A stretch of DNA of 64,000 nt from Balamuthia mandrillaris. Lineage: Eukaryota; Discosea; Longamoebia; Balamuthiidae. Location of the stretch: NCBI GenBank assembly GCA_031835245.1, contig JAVKOQ010000113.1:62001-126000 (forward strand). Reading direction: 5' to 3'. The translations under genes were made by a program, and so were the position numbers. Positions 33,291 through 46,572 of the stretch are shown here, piece after piece (positions within the stretch are counted from its first letter, which is position 1; each line of letters begins with the position of its first letter). The notes below the pieces were generated by a model. The model was given only the letters and a program-made list of their open reading frames with translations, did no database searches and was not told the DNA's origin.

Positions 33291-34914
33291 ATGTGTCAAA
33301 ATTATCAACAATATGTAACAATTATCAATAATTTGGAAAAATTATCAAGGATTATTACTGATAGTAGACTTTTTTGTCGAAGTTTCAACAATTATTGTGC
33401 AATCATACGATTGGTCAGCATCGAATGGGACAGCCCACACACGCTCCCATCTCTTCCTTCTTCCAGTTTTAGTACAGTTTTGTCCTGGGCGGACGTGGAC
33501 CAAGACAACCTCCTCGACTTGTCCCTCTTCGGGGGTGGTGTGTGGTTGTACCACAACGAAAGAAACTGGAGTTTTTCAGACATGACAACAGCTTTTCCTG
33601 GCCACTCACTCCCTGGTTTCCACAATAATGCCCATGGCAAGTGGGCTGACTTCAACCAGGACGGCTTCCCTGACCTTCTTGCATGGGGCCAAGTAGGCAC
33701 GGACGAGTACTTTGTCCGATTGTGGAGGAACAACCAAGGGAGGAACTTCACCGATGTGACCAGTGATCTTCCTGCTCTAGCTCCGTGTCAATCCACCAAC
33801 GATAACTCTTGTATGATGGAATGGGGAGACTTTGATGGAGACAACCGGGTGGACCTCTTCATCGCTTATTCTTATATTTCTGATGGTGCCAGAACGGTCT
33901 GCCTCAACAATGGAGACCAACCCACCACATTCACCGAGGTGGATGTCTCTGCCACCTTTGCTAGCACGCTTGGTACTGGAGAAGTGCGAGCAGGAGATGT
34001 AGACGGGGATGGGAAGGATGACCTGGTGTGCCTGAACGGCTTCTCTGGGTTGTATCGCAGCAACGGGGATGGGACCTTCACGGACGAATCGGAAGACATC
34101 TTTGCAGAGGGCAACATCCCTTTCCCTTCTCTTCAACAAGGCAGTGCGGATTGGGGAGATGTCAATGGGGACCAGCGTTTGGACTTGGTGGTCTGCGGCA
34201 TGACCACGGAACCGTTCTCAGCAGTGTTTGTGCAGACGGAGGCAGGGCAGTTGCGGGACAGCACAGCCGAGTTGTTTCCAGGAGGATTGTTGCCACAAGT
34301 TAGCGGCTGCGCAGTGCGCTTCGTGGATTATGATGGTGATGGCCATCAGTGGTAACTCCGGAGCATTGTTGCGAAACAATGGATCCATCTTTGAAGGTTT
34401 GTGGTGGTTCATTATTGTTTTGCACCTTGTTCTCGGGATGAATGAGAAGTTGACACACACACACACACACACTCTCTCTCTTTCTATTCTCCTTTGCTTA
34501 TGGATGAGAGCAGATGTGACAGGCGTGGAGTTTGGCAGCCCCTCTCCGTTTCAAGCATATGCCTATATGGCGTGGGTTGATGCGGATGGCAACAGGTCTC
34601 CTGACTTTTCCTCCATCAGTCTAAACGGTGTTATCCAGCTGCAGAGGAACACCAGAGCCTTCCCACAAGACGAAAGCTCTTCCTCTTCCTCTTCACCAAG
34701 CAACTCTTTATCTTCTTCCTCCGCTTCTTCATCAGAGAGCAATGAGTCAGATGACAGAGACAGTGAGGATGACAGTGATAACGATGAGGATGACTTGTGG
34801 TGGCAAGTGACGGTGCCAGTGGTGGTGGTAGTGTTTGTGGGCTTGTGTGTGGTGGTGGCCTTGCTTGCCGTCATCCTGCTGAAGAAGAAAAAAAAGAGTC
34901 AGCAATCGTTGTGA
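33291..34914 (+). CDS. FG-GAP/VCBS-repeat surface protein with C-terminal membrane anchor, N-terminus and one frame uncertain
   Basis: Two main exons, about 33291-34396 and 34514-34914. At least six integrin-alpha-like beta-propeller units carry calcium-loop motifs: WADVDQDNLLDL, WADFNQDGFPDLL, WGDFDGDNRVDLF, AGDVDGDGKDDLV, WGDVNGDQRLDLV and VDYDGDGH, each followed by LWRNN or LYRSNGD-type strands. An acidic Ser-rich stalk leads to one membrane helix (VTVPVVVVVFVGLCVVVALLAVILL) and a KKKKK stop-transfer tail, so most of the protein should be outside the cell. The frame changes near 34335-34350, inside the sixth loop. No signal peptide is visible, so the true first exon may differ; ATG 33291 lies only 36 bases from the divergent phosphatase start. 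Confidence 0.75.
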
Positions 34915-35088
34915 TGGAAAAGAGGTGTTGCAATAAACAACTTGGCTACAAACGTGTTCTCGTGATCGTTGTTTACAGGAGACTCGAAACAAGAGTGGTG
35001 ATTGAAGAGAGAGAGAGAGAGAGAAGCTAGAGAAGTGTGAGAGACGTGCAAGAAATGAATAATGAAATAGGTTTGCAAGAAACAGTGT

Positions 35089-37091
<2,003 letters not shown>

Positions 37092-37192
37092 TGTTGCTTT
37101 CTTTCTTTAATGTCTACAAAAATGGCCCACCACAAGAGGACAAAAAGAACACAAATTGCGCACCTCCGATCTTATAGATCAGTCATTTTTGC

Positions 37193-37228
37193 TGACGTGG
37201 CTTCATGAGTTGACCAATCAGCTGATTG
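37193..37228. promoter_or_regulatory. Divergent PTPA/JmjC promoter with TGACGTGG and a CCAAT palindrome
   Basis: The two start codons are 221 bases apart. TGACGTGG lies at 37193-37200 and CCAAT at 37214-37218. The CCAAT is part of the perfect 14-base palindrome CAATCAGCTGATTG at 37215-37228, so the box is readable on both strands. CCAAT sites are bound by NF-Y and are common in bidirectional promoters; use here is inferred. Confidence 0.5.
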
Positions 37229-37312
37229 TTTTGAATGTTTTGATCTTTCCCACATTATCAAACCACCAACCAAAAATCAAAACAGGGGACTCATTGCGGT
37301 AATGCACCGACA

Positions 37313-39460
37313 ATGAAAGAAGAATCTCACAAGGCTTCACCATGGTGGGTGCCGCTCCTTCTCGCCGTTGCCGTGGCTGCGCTCGCCATCTGCTGCGTGT
37401 TCTTCTTCCCCCTCGAACAACCTCCCCCGAAAGATCTTGTGCGAGAAGGGCGGAACCGGTTCGATGCCACCGCGAGGAAGTACGACCCCACGCAACAACT
37501 GACCTTTCCTTGGGCCTCTTCTCTCCCTGAGCACAAGGTCGAAGAAGCAGAAGACGTGTTGGGTTTGGCAGCAAAGGTCATCCAAGCGGGACGCCCCGTT
37601 GTGCTGCGAAACCTTTCATCTTATTTGCAGAAGGCTGGTTGGGCGGTCTTTCAAAAGTGGAGAGACGACAAGTATTTGGAGGAAGCGTTCGGAGAGAAGG
37701 GAGAACAAGAAGAAGGACTGTTGCGGGTTCATGTGAGTCAGCGCCCCACAGTGAGGATGCATAGCGCTGTGCAGCCGTTGGGAAAGGTGGAGGGAGTGGC
37801 CTGGTTTCGTCCGTGGACGGTTCGCCTTATCTCTCTGTCTCCCTTTCGAACACTTTTCTTACACGTTGCTTTCTTGTCACGTCCTCCTTCATTGCTCTTT
37901 TCTCTGTGTGCGCCCTCTTCGTCGCTCTCCTCTCTTCGTCGTTCGCTTCTCTTCTCTCCTTGTTTTCTTCTTTCTACAGATGGAGAACATGACTTGGAGA
38001 GAGTTTCATCAACATTCGGTCTCTGCCAAACAGCACAACACCAAAGAGGACGAGGCAACAGCTGCGAAGCAAAAGTATGTCTACTTCTTCAGTCATTTGA
38101 AGGACTTACCTCCCCAGATGCGAGATGGCGTTGGAGACTCGAGCATGCTGACCGTTCCTTGGAGAGTTGTGTGGGAGATGAACGTTTGGATGGTTAGAGG
38201 TTTCTCCGTTCTTCTAGTCTGCTTTTCTTTTCGGCATTTATTCACTTCTCCTTCTTTTATTACTTTGTTATAAAGGGAGGACCATGCATAACAACACCGG
38301 CCCATTACGACGTGTTGCACAACTTTTACGTTCAAGTACGTGGGCAAAAACGATTTCTCCTGTTTGATCCCGCCCAACACGAAGCCCTTTATCTTTTTCC
38401 TCGACTTCATCCTTCAACAAGAATGTCCCAAGTTCCTCTGGATGACTTCCTGTTCGACCAACACCAGCTTCAACAAGTTTTTCCACGTACTTATGCTTCT
38501 TCTCTTGTCACTCATTCTCGCTTCTCTCGTTCGCTCGTTCTCTGCTTGTTGACTTTTGCCTTCTTTAACAGATTTCAACAATAACGAAGCGAAAGCCGAA
38601 GAAGTAGTGCTACAACCAGGAGATGTGCTTTACATTCCCCCCTACTGGTTTCATCACGTCTCAGCCGTAGGTAACACCACCAGCATTTCTCTCAGCGTTC
38701 ACACCGAGTCTGAAGCTTGTCGTGTGCGAGATGCCATGATGGACTATCCCATTCCTCCCATCATCTCCACTTGGCATCGTAAAACCAAAATCGCGGCCTT
38801 GAACATCTACTTTTGCCACCTTATTTCTACTTCTTCTTCTTCTTGTTCTTCTTCTTCTTCTTCTTCTTCTTCTTCTTCTTCTTCTTCTTCTTCTTCTTCT
38901 TTATGTGCGGAATACTTCCGACGGTTGGTGCAAGCTCGTTATTCACACTTTGAAGAAGATAGCACATGGGTTGATGGGCTTTGGCAAAAAGTGATGGACC
39001 GAAGAGACCAGTTTCGGTTGATGGTGGGCGAGAGAGGAGAGAGAAAGGACGAGTTTTATCTTTCCTCTCATTTATCTTCTCTGTTGGAAGCACATGCACG
39101 GGTTTGTTTACTTTACTTTCTATCAGTTCCTTTTTTCGTTTCTCTTTCTCTTTTTTGATGACCTTGTTCTTCATTCTTTCCAACTGATGACACTCGATAA
39201 AACAGAATTTTGTAGGACGAATGCAAGTGTTGGGCAGTGATGAATGGTGGCAATCGCCTCAGAAAGACATTGAACTCGCTAACTATATCGAAGTATTTGC
39301 CTCTCATCTTTTCTCATCCACAACGCACTCATAAAACAAACCAAAACAACTAATACATCATTAAAAGGACGTTTGTGGCACCCTATTGGAACCGTTGGAC
39401 GTGGACGGTTTTCTGCGTGCGATGGTAGTATTGAATGGCGGTGCGAGCGTGTGGGCATGA
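37313..39460 (+). CDS. Membrane-anchored JmjC/cupin-8 2-oxoglutarate oxygenase
   Basis: Six exons: 37313-37819, 37980-38192, 38276-38486, 38572-39101, 39206-39292 and 39368-39460; 546 residues. A membrane segment at about 11-33 (WWVPLLLAVAVAALAICCVFFF) marks a type II anchor. The JmjC domain has GRPVVLRNL, TPAHYDVLHNFYVQVRGQKR with the iron ligands H-x-D, QPGDVLYIPPYWFHHV with the third His, and TSISLSVH. The architecture resembles HSPBAP1/JMJD5/FIH-type hydroxylases and not a histone demethylase with chromatin-binding modules. Family members hydroxylate proteins using 2-oxoglutarate. A (TTC)n tract at about 38823-38901 is read in frame as about 24 Ser; no splice acceptor lies near, so it seems to be translated. 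Confidence 0.85.
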
Positions 39461-39550
39461 CCACAAAAACAAACAACCCTGGAGATACGACATAGAGAGC
39501 TAGAAGAGAGACTCTATTTGACTTTAATAGTACCAGCTATAGTGCCAGTA

Positions 39551-40062
39551 TCACCAACGCTGCCAGCTTGACCCCTGGGCCACCTGCTTAACGACCACCG
39601 TGCCCACAAACTTATTGCCCGTCACAGTTCCTTGATATCTTTGGAAAAGTATTGCGTTACAAAACCAAACCCACTCAAAAATAACAAAGGACCGCAATAA
39701 AACCTGTTGACTTGTCCATGGAGAAGGTGGCAGTGACGTTCAGTTGCTTTTGTTGTTGAAGTGGTTGGGGATAAACCGCGGTTCCTCCGCTGGTCCCGTG
39801 CTGTGGATAGTGTTGCTGAGTTTGTGCGAGAACCGGATAGTATGCACGGAAGTTGTTGCTGAAGTGGACTTCCAAACATAACATTTTGGTGTTGGTGTGG
39901 CATGGAACGAACGTCGTAAAGTGGTGGTTGGTAACGTTGCGGAGGCAGACCGTCGAGCGATGCAATCTGTAGTGAAGAACCACCGGGATACATGTTCTTG
40001 TATTGAGGATAAGCAGGAGCACAACCCCTGCCTGGTTGTTGCAACGGTGGAGCTCCACACAT
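39551..40062 (-). CDS. Doubtful gene: Pro/Gln/Tyr-rich protein, frame uncertain
   Basis: Two pieces look coding by composition: MCGAPPLQQPGRGCAPAYP onward (from 40062) and, in another frame, AYYPVLAQTQQHYPQHG with NVTATFSMDKSTG ending at the donor 39703/39702. A last exon 39630-39551 (TVTGNKFVGTVVVKQV) fits in phase. The change of frame near 39845 has no splice explanation. The family is not recognised. The proposed start lies only 77 bases past the stop of F-box/GCPW gene 1 on the same strand, so it could instead be an extra 3' part of that locus. Confidence 0.3.
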
Positions 40063-40139
40063 ACCGTATTGCGGTGGCGCACTTCGTTATTTGTTTAGAA
40101 GATTCCCCTGAGAGAGAGAGACCAAAGTTACCTTTTATT

Positions 40140-41559
40140 TCAAAACGGTCGGTGTTCTTGCACCCACTTCACCACTTCCAGCTGTCCTTTCTCTGCTGCT
40201 CTCGTTAGAACTTTGTCACTCCAAGGGCAGCCGTTTGCGCTGGCCCACTTCAACACTCCCAGGTGGCCTTTTTTCGCTGCATTCACGCAGACCTGTTCGT
40301 CCCAAGGACATCCGTTCTCTCTGACCCACTTCAAACCCTCCAAATGCCCTCTTCTTGCCAAATGAGCACATGTGTAGGTGTTCCAAGGGCATCCGTTCTC
40401 TCTCGCCCACTTTAACGTTTCCAAGTCTCCTTTCAATGCTGCATTCTCGCAAACAACCGCACTCCAAGGGCAGCCGTTATCTCTTACCCACTTTAGCATT
40501 TCTATGTCTCCTCGCCAGGCTGCATGGATACACACTAACTCGTCCCAAGGGCAGCCGTGCTGATAGAGCCACTTGAGCATTTCAAGATGGCCTCTACTGG
40601 CGGCCGCTTCGCAAGTTCGCTTATTCCAAGGACATCCCCTCTCTCGCACCCATTGAAGCATTGGCAAGTTCCCAGCCGTGGCAATGTGGGTGCAAGTCCG
40701 CTCATCCCAAGGACAGCCATTCTCGTGAAGCCATTTTAGCGTTTCCCATTGTCCATACTCTGCCGCAGATGCGCAAACCTTTGCGTCTAAATGAGGTTAG
40801 AGAAGAGGAGAGAGAGAGAAAAATGGCTCACCCCAGATAAAGCCGTTGTTTAGGGTCCACTCGAGGATGTGCAAATATCCCTTCCCAGCAACGAAAGGGC
40901 AAACCCAATGGCTCAGAGGGCATCCTTCGTCGAGCAACCACTGCAACATCCAGGTCACCGTTTCTTGCAGCACCTTCCATTGTCCTTGAATCCCAATGGC
41001 AGCCCTGTTCTCTGGCCCACTTCAACACTTCGAAGTGGCCATTCTCAGCTGCCGCTCTGCAAGTGCGTTCATCCCAAGGGCATCCCTTTTGATGAAGCCA
41101 CTGAAGCACTTCCAAATGGCCGCCCTTTGCCGCCTGTTTGCATGCTTTTCGGCTCCAAGGGCAGCCACGTTCCTGAAGCCACACCAACATGTCCAAATCT
41201 CCTCGTTTGGCTGCCCTAGCGCAGGTTTGCTTGCCCATGGCATAGCCGTTGGCCAAAGCCCACTGCAGCATCGGCAGGCTGCTGCACGCCAGCTCAACGG
41301 AGAGCATGTGCCGCAGCAAGCTCGGACAACAAGCGAACCAGCGACGGCAGGTCCTGGCGGCCACCGCCACCGCGCCTGCGGGCAGCTGTTCCAACACGTG
41401 ACAGAGCAACTCGTCCGGCAGCAGCTCTTCCACCAAACAAGCGTCGTTTGGCTCACATCGTCGTCGTTTCTTCTTCGGTCTAGTGGCTTGCATCGCTCGT
41501 TTTCCAACACACGTCACTCTAGCTCGTTTGGGATTTAACTTTGGATCGGTCGGCCCCAT
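40140..41559 (-). CDS. F-box protein with ankyrin-like GCPW repeats, copy 1 (one frame break)
   Basis: Two exons: 41559-40832 and 40786-40140. A basic lead (KKKRRRCE, possible nuclear signal) precedes an F-box-like segment LLPDELLCHVLEQLP...TCRRWFACCP at about residues 46-80. About 13 repeats of 27-28 residues follow, with the pattern WLxExGCPWDExTCxxAAxxGHLEVLK. Such repeats fold like ankyrin and are common in free-living amoebae and in giant viruses that infect them. F-box proteins bring substrates to SCF ubiquitin ligases; these repeats would be the substrate side. One frame change lies near 40943-40958; both sides remain good repeat sequence and the downstream splice phase needs one base fewer. 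The gene is otherwise intact. Confidence 0.75.
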
Positions 41560-41786
41560 CGGATCGCGGGGGAGTGAACCAAGTTTCTGGACACCTTTTG
41601 CTTGGGTCCGATTCGGCGAATAATACCCTCATAATGATCCGAACCCGATCCAATCGGATGCAGCTCGGGTAAATTATAATTAATTTCAATTGTAAAATTA
41701 AAAACTAAAAGTCGTTTTCAAAAAAATCACAAAAACAGAATCGTCCTGTAAACGACGTCGGACAACACCTACCGAACAACACGACA

Positions 41787-44123
41787 ATGGGCTTTAGTTT
41801 TTGGGGAGGCAGCGCCGTCCGCTTCTGCGACTTTGATGAAGAGGCCAAAGAATGCGAGTGGACGATGTGGGCCGTGGTAACCTATTTTTTTTTAATTTTT
41901 TTTTTGAAGTTATTGTTATAGTATATCGTAACTGTCAAAAACAAAAAACTCAACAACCGTTTAAAAAAAAACAAGGCGGTGGGAGTGCTTTGGATCCCTG
42001 GATTGCTGTTTGGGCTGTTGACGGTTGTGTTTGGCACCGTTTACTTTTGTTGCTGTCGGTGTAGATGCGGAGGCAAGCCGTTGTTTTGGCGCGTGGCTCT
42101 TATAGCTCTTTCCGTTTGCATCTTGTACTTACTTCTTTGTCGTTGTTTGTGTTCCTTGTGTCGCTTCTTTCTTTCTTTTTTTCTTGTCGTTTTCTTGCCG
42201 TTTTGTTTTCTTTTTCTTTTTCGTTTTCTTTTTCGTTTTCGTTTTCGTTTTCTTTTTCGTTTTCGTTTTCGTTTTCTTTTCTTTGCTTTTCTTTTCTTTT
42301 CTTTTCTTTTCTTTTCTTTGCTTTTCTTTTCTTTTCTTTTCTTTTCTTTTCTTTTCTTTTCTTTTCTTTTCTTTTCTTTTCTTTTCTTTTCTTTTCTTTT
42401 CTTTTCTTTTCTTTTCTTTTCTTTTCTTTTCTTTTCTTTTCTTTTCTTTGCTTTTCTTTTTCTTTTCTTTTTTTTTCTCTCTTCCTTTCTTCATAGTTTA
42501 ACAAACAGAATCCCAAAACAACAGAGTCTTCATAGTGGTCATCATCAGCATCGATGCCGACGTGCAACGCGCCAACGACGAATTTGCAGACACCTCCATC
42601 AACTACGCCTCGGACTTTGTGAAGGAGGTGGAAGGCACTATCCAAAGAACCCTGGATGCTCCTTACACCCCTGAAGCAGCTGCGCAGGCATCGTGGGCGG
42701 TGGACGGCTTGGCAGCCGCTGAGCAGGCGGAGGAGGAGATCACCCGGTTGAAAGACCCAATTAACTACGGAGCCATGTCAAAGTACGTTTTATGTTTGCG
42801 AATGTTAACTCTTAGGACTTGTTTGTTATGTTGTCCTTTATCTTTCTTCTTCTTTTTCTTGTTCTTCTTGTTCTTGTTTTTTTTCTTCTTCTTCTGCTTC
42901 TTCTTCATCTTATGTTTCGTTATAAACTTAGGTTCGTGGTGGAAGTTGTGTTCCTCGTGATGTTGGGCATCGCTTGTGTGGTCGTTATCATCGGGCTTCT
43001 TTGTGGTTGTAACAAATTTGTCTTTTGGTACTGCTGCTTCATTCTTTGCTTTCTCCTTCTGGATGTTAGTGTCTTTATACTCACTTTATATCTTGTTTTC
43101 GTTTCATGCTTCTTTCTTTTGTATTTGATAGTTATGGCATCGCCTTGATGATATTGTCCATTCCTGTTTGGTTGCTCTTTTCTTGGGGCCTGTTTGGAGA
43201 GCGTATATTCACGGATGCTTGCGACGAGTGCGAGGAAGAAAGAGCCACTCCCACAAACTCTGCGATGAGTTATCTCATTGAATGTGATGACCCTTTGTGG
43301 GCTGATTGGGTTGCTTCTGTGACTGCTTTCAGAGAAGGAGCCATTACCGCTGGCTGTGGTTTGTGATCTCACTCTTATCTTCTTTCTTTGGTTCCTCTTC
43401 TTGTTCTTTTTTGAGTCTTCTACTTCTTTTCCTGCTTTTCCTCCATGTCGCTTGTTCTCAGTCTTCTGTTTCTTTTTTGCTTTATTCTGGTAAAAACAAA
43501 CAAACAGCTGCATACACCTCGCTTTGTGCATCCGGACAAGCAACGTGTCCTCCAGGACAATGCACAGAGGAAACATTATACGACATTCCCAACTTGGTTA
43601 GTATTTGCTCTTTGTCTTCCTATAACCACTCTATTGCTATGTTATTGATCCTTTTCATTATTTATTCTTTTTTTAAATGATAAACAGGAAGTTGATGATA
43701 ACGGACAGAACCGTACAGTGGAGCAATGCAGCACTCAATGTACCGACCAAGACTTGCAAGACTTTAGCGTCAATTTGATGGAGACCTATGACGCCATTCT
43801 GGAATACGATGCAATCTATGAAATCGTGCTTCAATGGTTGAACTGCGGTTTCGTGCTGGAGTACTGTGATGAAGTAGATCCAACTCTTTGCGGCGACATG
43901 AAGTACGTGCATCGCCACCCTTACATTCTTCATTCTTTTTTTTTTTCTAATGGAAACAATCCATAGGGTTGCTGGTTTATCGGGATTCTTCGCCATGCTT
44001 TTGGGTATATTGGTGCTCATCAGCGTTGTCATGGCTGGACTTGTGACCCGTGTGCTCAACCCAGACGATGACGAGGAGGAGATGGAACTGTCCAGCGAGA
44101 GCGGCAGCGAAAGCGATGACTAA
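41787..44123 (+). CDS. Five-pass membrane protein, tweety-like
   Basis: Eight exons: 41787-41876, 41976-42124, 42525-42782, 42932-43027, 43132-43358, 43508-43596, 43688-43902 and 43967-44123; 426 residues, all phases consistent. Membrane segments: VGVLWIPGLLFGLLTVVFGT, VALIALSVCILVFIVVIISI (joined across intron 2), VVFLVMLGIACVVVIIGLLC, ALMILSIPVWLLFSWGLF and FFAMLLGILVLISVVMAGLV. A long loop lies between 2 and 3, and a Cys-rich region (about 10 Cys) between 4 and 5. This 2+2+1 plan with one large Cys-rich ectodomain matches the tweety (TTYH) family of volume-regulated anion channel proteins, though sequence likeness is weak; prominin-like is an alternative. The acidic Ser-rich C-terminus is likely cytosolic. 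Intron 2 holds a (CTTTT)n array. Confidence 0.65.
42204..42480. repeat. (CTTTT)n microsatellite in intron 2 of the tweety-like gene
   Basis: A 5-base unit TTTTC repeats for about 270 bases, with TTTTCG variants at the left side. Confidence 0.95.
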
Positions 44124-44344
44124 GCCGTTGTATTCCTTTCCTCTTTTTTTTTTTTGTGCACATAATATTCCTCTCTCACGTCCTCGCTCTTGTCTTTGCT
44201 CGCTTCCTGTCTCACGTCCTCTCTCTTGTCCTGTATCCTTCTCTCGCGTCCTCGCTCTCGTCTTATCTCGTATCCAAGGTCGCGAAATTTCTTGAGAAAC
44301 GCCAAATTTAAACAATTAAAAAATAAATGAAAAACAATTTGACC

Positions 44345-44428
44345 GAAAAGAAACGGCAAGGGAGCAAAGGCCAGCCAAAAATGTCCCTGCGCCTCCCTGC
44401 TACTTTCAGCGGGGAAAATCAGTGTCGA
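44345..44428 (+). repeat. Dispersed 80-base element, copy 1 (upstream of KCTD gene)
   Basis: This stretch aligns to 57971-58050 over about 80 bases with roughly four in five positions equal. It includes the unbroken core GAAAAGAAACGGCAAGGGA, then GTCCCTGCGC, then CTGC-ACTTT, then AGCGGG-AAAA. It lies about 165 bases upstream of the KCTD start codon and in the same orientation relative to its gene as copy 2. Confidence 0.65.
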
Positions 44429-44590
44429 CAAGGACCACCGCCAAACCCAAACCATTGCGCGTTGGTCATGTTATTTTTGATTTGATTTTATTTCATCACA
44501 ACAAAAAAAAAAAGAAGTAAACGACAGAAAAAGTGTAAAAAAGAAGTAGCAGCGGCACAAAGGAGAAGTAGCAAAAGATTCCCAACCCCA

Positions 44591-44892
44591 ATGGAGAAGT
44601 TACACAATGTCTTTGGCACCGGCTCCTCCTCCGCCAAGAATGTGGTCAAGCTGAACGTCGGCGGGCAGCTCTTCCTGACCACGCTGGACACCCTCCAGAG
44701 CGACAAGGACTCGGAGCTGGCCGCCCTCACTGACCCTTCCAACTCCAACAGGGTGATGGTGGACGGGGCCATCTTTGTGGACAGGGATGGCACCCATTTT
44801 CGACACATCCTGAACTTTCTGCGCTCTGGCGTGCTGAACATACACTCGGACCTCATCCTGCATAACGAGTTGTTGGTGGAAGGTTTGACCTT

Positions 44893-44946
<54 letters not shown>

Positions 44947-45430
44947 GTTCTCTTTGTTTTGGGTGACACTCATTTTTTTTCACTAATATGATAACTAACG
45001 TACACAAAACCGCTTCGTCTCAAAAAACAGCTGACTTTTACCAGCTCCAAAGCCTTAAGGACTTGCTCCAAGCCACATTGCCCAAGGCTGACCCTGAAGC
45101 TGAGGTTTGTTTTTTCATCGCTATTCCCTTTTCTTTTTCTCGTTCGTTTGTTGTTTGCTTGTGCGTGCGTGTTGCTGTTTGTTTGTTTGTTTGTTTGTTT
45201 GTTTGTTTGTTTGTTTGTTTGTTTGTTTGTTTGTTTGTTTGTTTGTTTGTTTGTCTGTTTGTTTTGCAATATGCTTCCTATGCTTTCTGTTTGGCCTCTA
45301 GCGCTGTTTGGCTTTTCTTGGTTAACACGCTCTCTTTGATAACCACCAACATCAGCTTCGCAAGTGTAAAGAACGAGTGCTTGAGTTGGAACAGGAAGTT
45401 GCAGAGCTGCGCAAGAGACTGGAGGGATAA
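44591..45430 (+). CDS. KCTD-type BTB/POZ (T1) domain protein
   Basis: Three exons: 44591-44882, 45031-45104 and 45356-45430; 146 residues. The T1/BTB domain is clear: VVKLNVGGQLFLTTLDTL, GAIFVDRDGTHFRHILNFLRSG, LLVEADFYQLQSLKDLL. A short C-terminal coiled coil (LRKCKERVLELEQEVAELRKRLEG) follows. KCTD proteins form pentamers, often as Cullin3 adaptors; it lacks channel segments. GC-rich exons contrast with AT-rich introns. The introns carry (CT)n at about 44898-44943 and (GTTT)n at 45178-45254. Confidence 0.9.
45178..45254. repeat. (GTTT)n microsatellite in KCTD intron 2
   Basis: Nineteen units of TTTG. The strand with T is the sense strand. Confidence 0.9.
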
Positions 45431-45625
45431 ACGAAACACATAAAACTACACCGTTCGCCTTTATCGCGGTAAACCCCAAATCTCTTCTTTAACTTTTTTT
45501 TGTACAAAGACTCCTCCATTCTGCTTTATCTTTTCGTGTGTTTCTTGAATTCCTCTTCCTTGTTTTTCATCTTGTTGCAGCCATGAGAGAGAGAGAGAAC
45601 AAAGAGATTCAAACTTTATCACTCT

Positions 45626-46180
45626 TTAGTTGAACAGAACACGGGCCAACTCCAACCCAATTCCTTCCAACGCCTCCACTCCTCCGCTAATCCCTCCTTT
45701 TCCTCCTTCTCCAACTTCTCCATTGCCATCATTATCATCATTTCCACCTTCTCCTCCCTCTCCTCCTTCCTCGTCACTATCCGTATCCGTATCTGGGTTT
45801 GATACAAATCCAAATGGAGAGGTGCCACCACCATCCTCTCTCACGCACAGCCCTCCTCCGCTACAAACATGTCCCGTGGGACAGCAATAGCTCTCCTCGT
45901 TGGCAGCTGGATCGGCGGGACAAGCGATGGGGCGGCTAGAAGGACAGCCCAAGCAGGAGGTGCCATCCGCAGAGCAGGCCTGACCGGGACGACAGCAGAC
46001 GCCGGTGCCGCAGCGGACCGGACGGAAGAAGGTACAGCTGGTGGATGAGAGTTGTTTCCTGTGGTGCATGCGCGTGGTGTTGTTGGAAGAGAAGGCGGAA
46101 GAGGTGGAGCAGAGAAGAAGGAGGAGGAAGAGGATGCCGAAGCAGCAGAGAGAACAGGTAAAGTGAAGCCCACGCGGCAT
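45626..46180 (-). CDS. Secreted cysteine-rich protein, copy 1
   Basis: Intronless, 184 residues. A signal peptide is clear (CCFGILFLLLLLCSTSSAF, cleavage near residue 29). The mature part has 12 Cys in two linked knots: CGTGVCCRPGQACSADGTSC, LGCPSSRPIAC and ESYCCPTGHVCSGGGLC. The CC pairs and spacing resemble granulin or other knottin folds. An acidic Gly/Asp/Glu-rich spacer precedes the end GGVEALEGIGLELARVLFN. It is a paralogue of the gene at 46573-47004, in the same orientation. A secreted or wall-associated role is inferred; the family is not firmly known to me. Confidence 0.75.
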   Translation of the reverse strand: MPRGLHFTCSLCCFGILFLLLLLCSTSSAFSSNNTTRMHHRKQLSSTSCTFFRPVRCGTGVCCRPGQACSADGTSCLGCPSSRPIACPADPAANEESYCCPTGHVCSGGGLCVREDGGGTSPFGFVSNPDTDTDSDEEGGEGGEGGNDDNDGNGEVGEGGKGGISGGVEALEGIGLELARVLFN

Positions 46181-46572
46181 TTTTTTTTTTTTGCTTGCTT
46201 TGTTTGTGGTGTTGGGGATGGATGGACGAGGAGATGAGCAAGCCTAGGCTATGTTTAAATATTAGTATTGTCGTCCGTATCGAGGCAGTTCCTGTGCGCA
46301 GTTCAGGCATTTTCGTGGCAGAGTAAAGCAACTGCCTCTCGAAAACACGGAGAAGGGGCAGTTTGTTTAATGCAATGGTAGTATTAGCCAGTGCTTTTCG
46401 ACTGGAGTCCTCCTCCTACATTTCGTTCAACCGCAAGCGAAAAGCGAAGCAGAGAGAAGAGGAAGGGTGGGGAGAAGGAGAGCAGGGGGGGGGGGAGAGA
46501 AGGAAAGAGAGTAGAACGACCAAGAACAGAGAGAACAATGAAGAGAACAGCTTGAAAGCCAGATAAGATAGT
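46181..46572. other. Intergenic between the two Cys-rich paralogues
   Basis: About 390 bases, no gene recognised. A purine-rich stretch at about 46440-46550 includes a run of 9 G. It should contain the promoter of copy 1 and the 3' end of copy 2. Confidence 0.4.

Noticed and set aside
38823-38901. An intron around the TTC array in the JmjC gene
   Set aside because: No AG acceptor lies between the array and the following conserved-looking AEYFRRLVQARY, and the frame stays open, so translation as poly-Ser is simpler.
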